Assembly: GCA_902560015.1 (NCBI GenBank)
Contig: CACEKA010000002.1
Coordinates: 50,262-114,261 of the forward strand
Source of the DNA: an uncultured Pelagibacteraceae bacterium
GTDB taxonomy: Bacteria > Pseudomonadota > Alphaproteobacteria > Pelagibacterales > Pelagibacteraceae
Direction of reading: 5' to 3'
DNA: 64,000 nucleotides
Both the position numbers and the translations under genes were made by a program. The notes under the pieces were generated by a model that did no database searches, was not told the origin of the DNA, and worked only from the letters and a program-made list of their open reading frames with translations. Shown one piece after another: positions 53,067-62,675 of the stretch. Numbering within the stretch: the first letter of the stretch is position 1; each line of letters starts with the position of its first letter.

Positions 53067-54749
53067 TTAGTTATAAATAGACTCTATTTTTGGCATTAAG
53101 TGTAAAAGTTTTTTAGTGTACTCATGCTGAGGTTTCAAAAATAACTCTTCAGTATTTGAAACTTCGCATAATTTACCATCTTTTAACACTCCAATTCTAT
53201 CACACATTTGTCTTACTACTGGCAAGTCATGACTTATGAATAGTATTGTTAAATTTAATTGCTCTTGCAGATCTTTTAACAAGTTTAAAATTTGAGCCTG
53301 AATACTTACATCTAAAGCTGAAGTTGGCTCATCACAAACAAGAAGTCTTGGTTGAGTGGCCAATGCTCTTGCAATAGATATTCTTTGTCTTTGTCCTCCA
53401 GAAAATTCATGAGGATATCGATCAGCAGATTTTTGTGTCAATTCTACAGACTCTAATAAATCAAAAATATAGCCATCTAAATCTGTGTTTGATATTGATG
53501 GATTGTGAAGTTTAATTGGTTCTGAAATTATATCTCTAACTTTTAATCTACCATTTAAAGAAGAATATGGATCTTGAAAAATCATTTGTATCTGCTTTCT
53601 AAATTTCATCATTTCAGATTTATTATTTATTTTTGTAATACAAATATTATCGAAAAAAATATCTCCTGTAGAAGGTTTAAACAAATTTACAATCATTTTT
53701 GCAATTGTTGATTTTCCACTTCCACTTTCACCAACTAATCCAAACGACTCTCCTTCTTTGATTTCAAAAGAAACATTATCTACAGCCATTACAGAATTTT
53801 TAGAACTTTCAGTAAAAAAATTATCATCAAAACTTTTGCCAAGTTTTTTAATTTGAACTAAATCTTGTTTTATAATTTCTTTCTTATTCCATCTATTTAA
53901 AATCTTAATATTATTTTCTTGGTTTTTTTTATTTTCTTTATCAACAATTACAAATCTTAAAATCTTTTTATTAGTTGGAGGAACAGAGCTAACCAAACTT
54001 TTAGTATAAGTTTGTTTTGGTTCTGTTAATATTTCTTTTGTTGCTCCGATTTCAACTAATTTGCCACTTTTCATTACCGCAACTCTATTTGCTGTCTCTG
54101 CAATTACTCCCATATCATGAGTAATCAAAATTACTGCAAGATTTCTTTCTTTTGTAAGTTTTTTAATCAAATCAAGAATTTGGGATTGAATCGATACATC
54201 TAAAGCTGTTGTTGGTTCATCTGCAATTAAAAGTTCTGGTTCGCAGCATAGCGCAAGTGAGATTACTACTCTTTGCCTCATACCTCCTGAAAACTGGTGA
54301 GGGTAATTATTAAATCTTATTTCTGCATCTTTAATTCCAACCTCATTTAAAAGATCAATTGATTTATTTTTTGCCTCTTCTTTTGATAAATTAAGATGTG
54401 TTTGAATAGTTTCTATTAATTGTTCACCAATTGTAAGTATTGGGTTAAGAGAGGTTTGAGGGTCTTGAAAAATAAGGCCAATTTTTTTACCTCTATACTT
54501 TATGATGTTATTTCTATCTTCATGAATGTTAAGATCACCTAAAATTACAGATCCACTTGATACTTTTCCAGGTTCGTCTATCAAATTAATAATCGCATTC
54601 CCAACTGTGCTTTTTCCTGAGCCAGATTCACCTACTAAGCCTAATATTTCTCCTTTATTTACCTCTATATTTACATTTTTTGCTGCATAAACAGTTTCTT
54701 TCCTCATAGGATAATCAACGCTTAAATTTTTGATTTTTAAAAAACTCAT
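53067..54749 (-). CDS. Peptide/nickel-type ABC transporter ATPase, DppD-DppF fusion
   Basis: A 560-residue protein with two complete ABC domains. Domain 1 (about 1-260) has Walker A GESGSGKST, signature FSGGMRQRV and LLIADEPTTALDV; domain 2 (about 295-560) has GESGSGKST, signature FSGGQRQRISIARAL and LVCDEPTSALDV. Each is followed by an oligopeptide-type C-terminal tail. It fuses the two usually separate ATPases (DppD and DppF) of an importer for peptides or similar compounds. It overlaps the permease gene dppC by four bases. Confidence 0.93.
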   Translation of the reverse strand: MSFLKIKNLSVDYPMRKETVYAAKNVNIEVNKGEILGLVGESGSGKSTVGNAIINLIDEPGKVSSGSVILGDLNIHEDRNNIIKYRGKKIGLIFQDPQTSLNPILTIGEQLIETIQTHLNLSKEEAKNKSIDLLNEVGIKDAEIRFNNYPHQFSGGMRQRVVISLALCCEPELLIADEPTTALDVSIQSQILDLIKKLTKERNLAVILITHDMGVIAETANRVAVMKSGKLVEIGATKEILTEPKQTYTKSLVSSVPPTNKKILRFVIVDKENKKNQENNIKILNRWNKKEIIKQDLVQIKKLGKSFDDNFFTESSKNSVMAVDNVSFEIKEGESFGLVGESGSGKSTIAKMIVNLFKPSTGDIFFDNICITKINNKSEMMKFRKQIQMIFQDPYSSLNGRLKVRDIISEPIKLHNPSISNTDLDGYIFDLLESVELTQKSADRYPHEFSGGQRQRISIARALATQPRLLVCDEPTSALDVSIQAQILNLLKDLQEQLNLTILFISHDLPVVRQMCDRIGVLKDGKLCEVSNTEELFLKPQHEYTKKLLHLMPKIESIYN

Positions 54750-55681
54750 TTTTTTAACCTTGGATTTAAAGTGTCTCTCATCCAGTCACCTAATAGATTT
54801 ATTGAAAAAGCTAATATTACTAAAAAAATTGCTGGAAAAAAGGTAATCCACCACTCTCCTGAAAAAAGAAAATCATTACCTAGTCTAATCAACGTTCCTA
54901 GAGATGGAGTAGTAGGTGGAACCCCCACACCTAAAAAACTTAAGGTAGACTCTGCTATGATTGCTAGTGCAAGTCCAATGGTTCCTATTACCAATACTGG
55001 TCTTAAAATGTTTGGTAAAATATGTTTAAACATAATAACCAAATTTGAAACTCCAATTATAGTTGAAGCTGAAACATAATCTTTATTTTTTTCTACTAAG
55101 GTTGCAGCTCTTGATACCCTTGCAAATTGTGGCCACTCTGAAATTCCAATTGCAAATATTAAAACATAAATTGCCATCTCATCATGCATCTCTCTTGAAA
55201 TTAATCCTCTAGCAATTCCATCAACTAAAAGTGCCATTAATATGCTTGGTACGGTTAATTGTACATCGGTTAATCTCATAACTATCATTTCATATTTTCC
55301 ACCAAAATATCCTGCGGTTAATCCTAATCCAACTCCAAGAATTAAACTAAATAAAATTGCAGAAAAACCAACAATTAAAGAAATTCTTGAACCATAAAGA
55401 ATTGTAGATAACATATCTCTACCTTGACCATCAGTACCTAAAATAAATTTTGTAAGACCATCTTCTGTCCAAGAGGGTGGTGTAAATGCTTCCATTAAGG
55501 ATAATGAAGATGGATCAAAAGGATTGTATGGCGTAATAAATTCTACAAAAAATGAACAAAAAAAAATTATAAATAAAATAATCGATGAAACAATTGCTGT
55601 AGGGGACTTAATAAAACTATGATAGATATCACTATCTTTAATTCTATCCCATGTATTGATAGTTTTATCCACTTGAAACAT
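54746..55681 (-). CDS. dppC: Peptide/nickel-type ABC permease (DppC family)
   Basis: A 311-residue inner-membrane permease. The EAA-like loop is DYVSASTIIGVSNLVIMFKHILPN, and GTDGQGRDMLSTILYGSRISL is the conserved DppC block in the first half. The N-terminal hydrophilic stretch and six membrane segments match the family. It overlaps dppB by 17 bases and the fused ATPase by 4, so the subunits are made together. Confidence 0.94.
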   Translation of the reverse strand: MFQVDKTINTWDRIKDSDIYHSFIKSPTAIVSSIILFIIFFCSFFVEFITPYNPFDPSSLSLMEAFTPPSWTEDGLTKFILGTDGQGRDMLSTILYGSRISLIVGFSAILFSLILGVGLGLTAGYFGGKYEMIVMRLTDVQLTVPSILMALLVDGIARGLISREMHDEMAIYVLIFAIGISEWPQFARVSRAATLVEKNKDYVSASTIIGVSNLVIMFKHILPNILRPVLVIGTIGLALAIIAESTLSFLGVGVPPTTPSLGTLIRLGNDFLFSGEWWITFFPAIFLVILAFSINLLGDWMRDTLNPRLKK

Positions 55682-56648
55682 CTCCTTTAACTCTTATTCT
55701 TGGATCTATAAAATAATAAAGAATATCTACAATAAAGTTTATCATTACAAAAACAAACGCTATGAAAACTAAATAGGCTGACATAATTGGAATATCAACA
55801 AACTGTACTGCTTGAATAAATAAAAATCCCATGCCAGGCCATTGAAAAACTGTTTCTGTAATTATTGAAAATGCAATTAATGTTCCAATATTAATCCCCG
55901 CTATAGTGATAACTGGAATTAATCCATTTTTTAATGCATGTTTATATTTAATACTATTTTCACTTATGCCTCTTGCTCGTGCAAATTTAATATAATCTGT
56001 TTGTAAAATCTCCATCATCTCTGCTCTTACAAGTCTAATAATATAGGTCATTTGAAAAAGGCTTAACGTTACTGATGGAAGAATAATTGCTTTTAATCCA
56101 GAGATTGTTAAAAAACCAGTAGTCCAAAACCCTAGATCAACCACTTCCCCCCTTCCAAACGAGGGTAAAATTCCCAAAATTACCGCAAACAAATAAATAA
56201 ATAGAATACCAATAACAAATGTGGGGAGTGAAACACCTAACAAAGAAACTGCCAAGATAAAATCACTTAAAAAACCTTTTCTATTAATACCTGTATAAAC
56301 CCCTAACAATGTGCCAGATACCAAGGCTATTAAAGCTGAAATTACTACAAGCTCAATTGTTGCAGGCAATCTTTCAACAATTAAATCTGAAACAGGTCTT
56401 CTTAATTGATAAGAAATTCCAAATTCACCTTTAGAAGCATTTACAACAAATCTTGAGAATTGTACATGAATTGGGTCCATTAATCCTAATGTTTCTCGAA
56501 GTTCAGCTCTTTCTTCATCAGAAGTCTCTTCCCCAACCATATTATTTATTGGGTCACCTACAAAATTAAATAATGAGAAAGAAACAAAGGCAACAACTAG
56601 CATTACCAAAGCGGATTGAAATAACCGTTTAAAAAAATATTTTATCAA
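55665..56648 (-). CDS. dppB: Peptide/nickel-type ABC permease (DppB family)
   Basis: A 327-residue inner-membrane permease. The EAA-like loop is DYIKFARARGISENSIKYKHALKN, and the N-terminal MIKYFFKRLFQSALVML is typical of DppB. The start codon appears to be TTG at 56648, with no better downstream alternative. A strong hairpin (56667-56699) separates it from dppA, so it is probably transcribed by partial read-through. Confidence 0.93.
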   Translation of the reverse strand: MIKYFFKRLFQSALVMLVVAFVSFSLFNFVGDPINNMVGEETSDEERAELRETLGLMDPIHVQFSRFVVNASKGEFGISYQLRRPVSDLIVERLPATIELVVISALIALVSGTLLGVYTGINRKGFLSDFILAVSLLGVSLPTFVIGILFIYLFAVILGILPSFGRGEVVDLGFWTTGFLTISGLKAIILPSVTLSLFQMTYIIRLVRAEMMEILQTDYIKFARARGISENSIKYKHALKNGLIPVITIAGINIGTLIAFSIITETVFQWPGMGFLFIQAVQFVDIPIMSAYLVFIAFVFVMINFIVDILYYFIDPRIRVKGDVSSG

Positions 56649-56666
56649 TTTTAGAAGATTTTAAAG

Positions 56667-56699
56667 TTTCAAGCCCCCTGTATTTCAGAGGGCTTGAAA
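56667..56699 (-). terminator. Hairpin (attenuator) between dppA and dppB
   Basis: A 14-position stem with one mismatch (TTTCAAGCCC...CTG / CAG...GGGCTTGAAA) and a five-base loop lies just after the dppA stop on the minus strand. The following sequence CTTTAAAATC has only a weak T-run, so it looks like an mRNA-stabilising or partial-termination structure that sets binding protein above permease, like the one in the liv cluster. Confidence 0.7.
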
Positions 56700-56708
56700 T
56701 AATTTTAT

Positions 56709-58271
56709 TTAATTGAAACTAGCAGACTTAAATAACGGTTCGTTATTCGGTCTGATAGGTACGTTAACTCCACTTTTAGATGCCCAAGAGATTACTTGAT
56801 GGTGAAGAGGAAGATAAGAAATATCATCCTTCACAATTTTCCAAGCTTTAGCTATTGCAGCATTCCTTTTATCTAAATCAACTTCACCTTCCATAACTCT
56901 TATCGCAGCGTCTACTTCTGAGTTACTAAAGTTAACTTTATTCCAGCTAGCACCAGACTCATATAAATAATGAAAAACATAGTGGCTATCTAGAGTAGGA
57001 ACACCCCAACCAAGCATATAGAAATCTCCTTGATTATCTTTAAGCTCTTTAAAGTGTTTGCTCTTAGTTTGGGCAAATAAATTTACATTAACTCCAATTT
57101 TACCAAACATACCAACAACAGCTGTACAAATAGCTTCATCATTTACATATCTGTCATTAGGGCATCTCAATTCAACATCAAAACCGTTAGGATAACCTGC
57201 ATCAGCTAATAGTTTTTTTGCTGCATCAACATCATAAGGTAATCTCTTATCAAGATCAGCAGTGTAACCATTTACACCTGGAAAAGTTATAATTCCTGCA
57301 GGCTCACTTAAACCTCTCATAACTTTTTTCTTAATCGCCTCAATGTCAATTGCTTGATAAAGTGCTTGTCTTACTTCTTTTTTCTTAAATGGATTATCAC
57401 CTGTGTTACCAGTTCTTAACTTGTCAGCAGCTTGATCCATTCCCAAGAAAATCGTACGCATTTGCGCAGTACTTTCAACTTTATGTGATGATGAAGATCC
57501 AATTCGAGCTAAATCCTGAACTGGTGCATCAGTAACTACATCAATTTCTCCTGATAAAAGTGCTGCAACTCTTGTTGCTGCATTTTTAATTGGAAGTAAT
57601 TCAATTTGAGTTACTTTTTTATCTGTCATCTCACCCCACCAGTGTTTATTTCTTTTAAACACAGTTTTAGTATTAGGCTCTCTTAAAGTAATTTTAAAAG
57701 GTCCAGTTCCTAAAGCATTAGTTGCTGAAAAAGTTTCTTGTCCAGCGTCCCAGTTTTGAGGTGACATTGCAAAATTCTTTTCAGACCATGCTTTTGACAT
57801 TATAAAAATGTTTGATAGTTGGTTTAAAAGAATTGGATTAGGTTTACTTGTTGTAATTTTAACTGAGTAATCACCAACAGCTTCAACACCTGAAATTGTA
57901 CTTATATATTCTTTAAAATCAGATGTTCTTTGCTTAGCTCTTAAAACACTAAACACAACATCTTCAGATGTCATTTTAGAACCATCTGAAAATTTAACAT
58001 CTTCTCTTAATGTAAAAATCCATGTGTTAGGATCAGTTGCTTTCCAAGTTTTTGCTAAAGCTGGCTGAATTTTCATATCTACAGCTCTTTCAACTAAAGC
58101 TTCGTATATTTGTCGTGATACTTGAGTAGTTGGTCCCTCGTTTTGTGCGTGTGGATCTAGTGTAAGACTGTCTCCTTGCATTGACCACTTAATAGTTTTG
58201 GCCCAGGCTGAAGAAAATCCAAATACTAGAACTACAGATAGTAGTACTCTTAGTAAATTTTTAATTTTCAT
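56709..58271 (-). CDS. dppA: Peptide/nickel-type ABC binding protein (DppA family)
   Basis: A 520-residue periplasmic binding protein of the SBP_bac_5 family. It has signal peptide MKIKNLLRVLLSVVLVFGFSSAWA and the conserved blocks SLDPHAQNEGPT near the N-terminus and TFTLREDVKFSDGSKMTSEDVVFS. The substrate may be peptides, opines or another compound; the family is broad. A good AGAGGG ribosome-binding site is six bases before ATG. It is the first gene of its operon with dppB, dppC and the fused ATPase. Confidence 0.93.
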   Translation of the reverse strand: MKIKNLLRVLLSVVLVFGFSSAWAKTIKWSMQGDSLTLDPHAQNEGPTTQVSRQIYEALVERAVDMKIQPALAKTWKATDPNTWIFTLREDVKFSDGSKMTSEDVVFSVLRAKQRTSDFKEYISTISGVEAVGDYSVKITTSKPNPILLNQLSNIFIMSKAWSEKNFAMSPQNWDAGQETFSATNALGTGPFKITLREPNTKTVFKRNKHWWGEMTDKKVTQIELLPIKNAATRVAALLSGEIDVVTDAPVQDLARIGSSSSHKVESTAQMRTIFLGMDQAADKLRTGNTGDNPFKKKEVRQALYQAIDIEAIKKKVMRGLSEPAGIITFPGVNGYTADLDKRLPYDVDAAKKLLADAGYPNGFDVELRCPNDRYVNDEAICTAVVGMFGKIGVNVNLFAQTKSKHFKELKDNQGDFYMLGWGVPTLDSHYVFHYLYESGASWNKVNFSNSEVDAAIRVMEGEVDLDKRNAAIAKAWKIVKDDISYLPLHHQVISWASKSGVNVPIRPNNEPLFKSASFN

Positions 58272-58354
58272 TATTTCCCTCTTTTTTAATATTTATTTAA
58301 AAAAGTATAGGTGAAATAACTTAATTATTATAGATAAAATTTTATAATAAAAAT

Positions 58355-59395
<1,041 letters not shown>

Positions 59396-59944
59396 TTAAT
59401 TAAATATTTCAGCGCCTCTTGTCATTGCTACCGCTCCAGTTCTTGAGACACTTATAAGACCAAGCGATTTTAAATTTTTTGCCATTTTATCTATTTCTCT
59501 TCTTAATGCAGTTATTTGTATTACAGCTGATTTATTAGTCTGATCTAATATAACTGGATTATATTTTTTACAAGCATTTAAAGCTTTTTTTATTTTTGTT
59601 GAGTTTCCAACAACTTTAAACAATGCCATCTCTTTAAAAATTACATTTTTATCTTCTCTTTTAAAATTACCCACTTTATGAACTGGAACTAATTTTTTTA
59701 GTTGTAAAACTATCTGTTCAATTACTTGAGGAGTTCCAGTGGTTACAATTGTAATTCTTGATAGATTTTCTTTTTGATCAACTTCTGCTACCGCAAGTGA
59801 CTCGATATTATAACCTCTTCCAGAAAAAAGGCCCACTACACGTGACAATACACTTGCTTCATTATCAACCCAAACAACAATTATATGAGTTTCTAATTTA
59901 CCAAGTTTACTTGGAATACTATAAGCTGATTTAGATTTTACCAT
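59396..59944 (-). CDS. ilvH: Acetolactate synthase small (regulatory) subunit
   Basis: A 182-residue subunit with an N-terminal ACT domain (TEIIVV-like HIIVVWVDNEASVLSRVVGL, FSGRGYNIESL) and a C-terminal ALS_ss domain (about 90-170, LFKVVGN). It binds valine and activates IlvB. It begins one base after the ilvB stop and precedes ilvC. Confidence 0.95.
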   Translation of the reverse strand: MVKSKSAYSIPSKLGKLETHIIVVWVDNEASVLSRVVGLFSGRGYNIESLAVAEVDQKENLSRITIVTTGTPQVIEQIVLQLKKLVPVHKVGNFKREDKNVIFKEMALFKVVGNSTKIKKALNACKKYNPVILDQTNKSAVIQITALRREIDKMAKNLKSLGLISVSRTGAVAMTRGAEIFN

Positions 59945-59945
59945 T

Positions 59946-61712
59946 TTAAACTAGCGCTTTACCTTTACCTGTGATTTTATTTTCTTCTTGATCTTTTGGA
60001 CCCAATAACATTTGATTATGAGGTTTACCAGATGGGATCATTGGAAAGCAGTTTTCAGCTTGATCTACATGACAATCAAAGATTACCGGTCTATCAATAT
60101 CAATCATTTCTTGAATTTTTTCATCTAATTCATCTGGATTTTCTGCTCTAATTCCAACACACCCATATGCTTCTGCTAATTTAACAAAATCAGGTAAAGC
60201 CTCTGAATAACTCTCAGAATAATTTTTCTCGTGGAGCAGCTCCTGCCATTGTCTAACCATTCCCATATATTGATTATTCAAAATAAAGATTTTAATAGGT
60301 AAATTATACTGCACTGCAGTTGAAATTTCTTGCATAGTCATCAAAATTGAAGCTTCACCAGCAATATCAACAACTAATTTTTTTGGATGAGCTATTTGAA
60401 CACCTACTGCTGCTGGCAATCCATACCCCATGGTACCAAGACCTCCTGATGTCATCCATCTATTAGGTTTGTTAAATTTATAGTGTTGAGCAGCCCACAT
60501 TTGATGTTGACCAACTTCAGTAGTTATAAAAGTGTCTTGATGCTTTGTTAATTCATAAAGTCTTTGAACAGCATGCTGAGGTTTAATAATTTTATCACTA
60601 TTAATAAAATTTAAAGATTCTTTAGTTCTCCATTTTTGAATTTGTTGCCACCATTTTGAAATTTGTTGTTTGTTAGATTTTTGTAAATTAAAATTTTTCT
60701 TTTTTAAAGTTTTAGTTGTTGATTTAATTACATCAGTAACATCTCCAACAATTGCTAGATCTACCTTTATAATTTTATTTATAGAAGATGGGTCAATATC
60801 AATATGAACTTTTTTTGATTTTGGAGAAAATTCATCTATCTTACCTGTAATCCGGTCATCAAATCTTGCACCAATATTAATTAATAAATCGCAATCATGC
60901 ATTGCATTGTTAGCTTCATATGTTCCATGCATACCAAGCATTCCTAAAAACTGATTATCATCTCCAGGATATGAACCTAGCCCTTGAAGAGTTGAAGTAA
61001 TTGGGAAACCAGTTAATAAAACTAATTCTCTTAGAAGTTCACTTGCTTTTGGCCCTGAATTAACTACTCCACCACCTGTGTAAAAAATTGGTTTTTTGGC
61101 TTTATTCATCAACTCAATTAATTGATCAATATCTTTTTGATTGAATCTATTTTTATTTTTGATTTCTAATTTTTTTTCTTTTTTTGCTGAAACATATTTT
61201 GCTTTGGCAAATTGAATATCTTTTGGTATATCAACTAATACTGGTCCTGGCCTTCCAGTAGTTGCAACTTCAAATGCTTCATGCATAATTCTTGGTAACT
61301 CATTAATATCTTTTACTAACCAATTATGTTTAGTGCAGGGTCTAGTAATTCCTGTAGTGTCACATTCTTGAAATGCATCTGTTCCTATCAAATGAGTTGG
61401 TACTTGTCCTGAAATACAAACTAAAGGAACCGAATCCATATAAGCATCTGTTAAAGCAGTTACCACATTGGTTGCACCTGGTCCTGAAGTAACTAACACA
61501 ACACCAGGTTTGCCAGATGATCTTGCATATCCTTCAGCAGCATGTCCAGCACCTTGCTCATGTCTTACTAAAATATGTTTTATAGAAGAATGATTTTTAA
61601 GTTCATCATAAATAGGAAGCACAGCTCCACCCGGATAACCAAAAATATGTTCAACCTTTTGCTCTTCAAGGCACTTAAAAACTATTTCTGCTCCTGTGTA
61701 TAATTTTGGCAT
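59946..61712 (-). CDS. ilvB: Acetolactate synthase large (catalytic) subunit
   Basis: A 588-residue thiamine-diphosphate enzyme. The catalytic glutamate is E52 in RHEQGAGHAAEGYARSSG; the thiamine/Mg motif is DIAGEASILMTMQE...NN, with E for the usual D in GDxS; and FDDRITG lies in the FAD-binding region. It makes acetolactate for branched-chain amino acids. The three-gene ilvBHC operon follows miaA with a 52-base gap. A TTGACC element (+ 61742-61747) with a poor -10 is the only promoter-like feature there and would give an almost leaderless mRNA. Confidence 0.96.
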   Translation of the reverse strand: MPKLYTGAEIVFKCLEEQKVEHIFGYPGGAVLPIYDELKNHSSIKHILVRHEQGAGHAAEGYARSSGKPGVVLVTSGPGATNVVTALTDAYMDSVPLVCISGQVPTHLIGTDAFQECDTTGITRPCTKHNWLVKDINELPRIMHEAFEVATTGRPGPVLVDIPKDIQFAKAKYVSAKKEKKLEIKNKNRFNQKDIDQLIELMNKAKKPIFYTGGGVVNSGPKASELLRELVLLTGFPITSTLQGLGSYPGDDNQFLGMLGMHGTYEANNAMHDCDLLINIGARFDDRITGKIDEFSPKSKKVHIDIDPSSINKIIKVDLAIVGDVTDVIKSTTKTLKKKNFNLQKSNKQQISKWWQQIQKWRTKESLNFINSDKIIKPQHAVQRLYELTKHQDTFITTEVGQHQMWAAQHYKFNKPNRWMTSGGLGTMGYGLPAAVGVQIAHPKKLVVDIAGEASILMTMQEISTAVQYNLPIKIFILNNQYMGMVRQWQELLHEKNYSESYSEALPDFVKLAEAYGCVGIRAENPDELDEKIQEMIDIDRPVIFDCHVDQAENCFPMIPSGKPHNQMLLGPKDQEENKITGKGKALV

Positions 61713-61764
61713 TTCGCAATCTAGCTGAAGTTGTACTGATTGGTCAAGTTTTAGAATGAATTAT

Positions 61765-62673
61765 TTAAATTTTTTTTAAAAACTTATTAATCTCTTGTGG
61801 TTGAAGTTTAAACCAACTCTCCATGTTGCCTCTTGCCCATGTGCTTTGTCTTTTGGCGTATTGTCTAGTCTTTATTGATATTTTTTCTATAGTTTCTTCT
61901 AATTTTTTTTCAAAATTTAGGTATTCTTTGATCTCGTTGATACCGATAGCCTTATTGACGCTCTTATCTTTTCTAACTTTTAGCTTAATAAATTTTTTAA
62001 CTTCTTTGATTGCACCTAGCTTGATCATTTTCTCTGATCTTTTATTAATTCTTTCAATCAAATCTTGTCGGGGATAATCGATATAGATTTTAAAAAAATT
62101 GTCTTCAGTAAAAAGTGATTTGGTGTTTTTAAACCAATCTTGGATAGATCTTTTGGTAAAACTTTTTACCTCATAAGCTCTGATTGATCTTTGAGTATCG
62201 GTTGAATTAATTTTATTTTTAGAGCTAGGATCTATCTTTAAAAGTTTTTGGTAAAATTTTTTTTGACCTAAATTTTCATGAAGAGATCTTATCTTATTTC
62301 TATATCGTAAAGGAATATTTGGTATACGCACTAAACCTTCTGTTAAAGCTTTAAAATATAATCCTGTACCACCAACAAAAATTGGAATTTTTTTTCTTTT
62401 TCTTATTTCATTGATTTTTTTTATTGAAAATTTTAACCAATCACCTGTTGAAAAATTATTTTTAACATTATGAAAACCATAAAGATGGTGTTTAATTTTT
62501 TGATAATCTTTAGGATCAGGTCTTGCGGATAAAATTTTTAATTCTTTATAAACTTGCATGCTATCAGCATTTATAATTTCACCACTAATTTTTTTAGCAA
62601 GTTTAATTGCAAAATTTGATTTTCCTGATGCTGTTGGCCCAGAAATTAAAATAATCTTGGATTTTAAATCCAT
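61765..62673 (-). CDS. miaA: tRNA dimethylallyltransferase
   Basis: A 302-residue enzyme that adds dimethylallyl to A37 of tRNAs reading UNN codons. Walker A is GPTASGKSN, then INADSMQVYKELKILSA and DTQRSIRAYEV, family signatures; the C-terminal KTRQYAKRQSTWAR is also conserved. The length is standard. It lies two bases after the protease gene and 52 bases before ilvB. Confidence 0.96.
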   Translation of the reverse strand: MDLKSKIILISGPTASGKSNFAIKLAKKISGEIINADSMQVYKELKILSARPDPKDYQKIKHHLYGFHNVKNNFSTGDWLKFSIKKINEIRKRKKIPIFVGGTGLYFKALTEGLVRIPNIPLRYRNKIRSLHENLGQKKFYQKLLKIDPSSKNKINSTDTQRSIRAYEVKSFTKRSIQDWFKNTKSLFTEDNFFKIYIDYPRQDLIERINKRSEKMIKLGAIKEVKKFIKLKVRKDKSVNKAIGINEIKEYLNFEKKLEETIEKISIKTRQYAKRQSTWARGNMESWFKLQPQEINKFLKKI

Positions 62674-62675
62674 GA

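Noticed and set aside
61719..61747. Promoter for ilvB
   Set aside because: TTGACC is good but the -10 candidates (CTAGAT, TAGATT) are poor and the start would coincide with the ATG; mentioned under ilvB but not listed as a feature.
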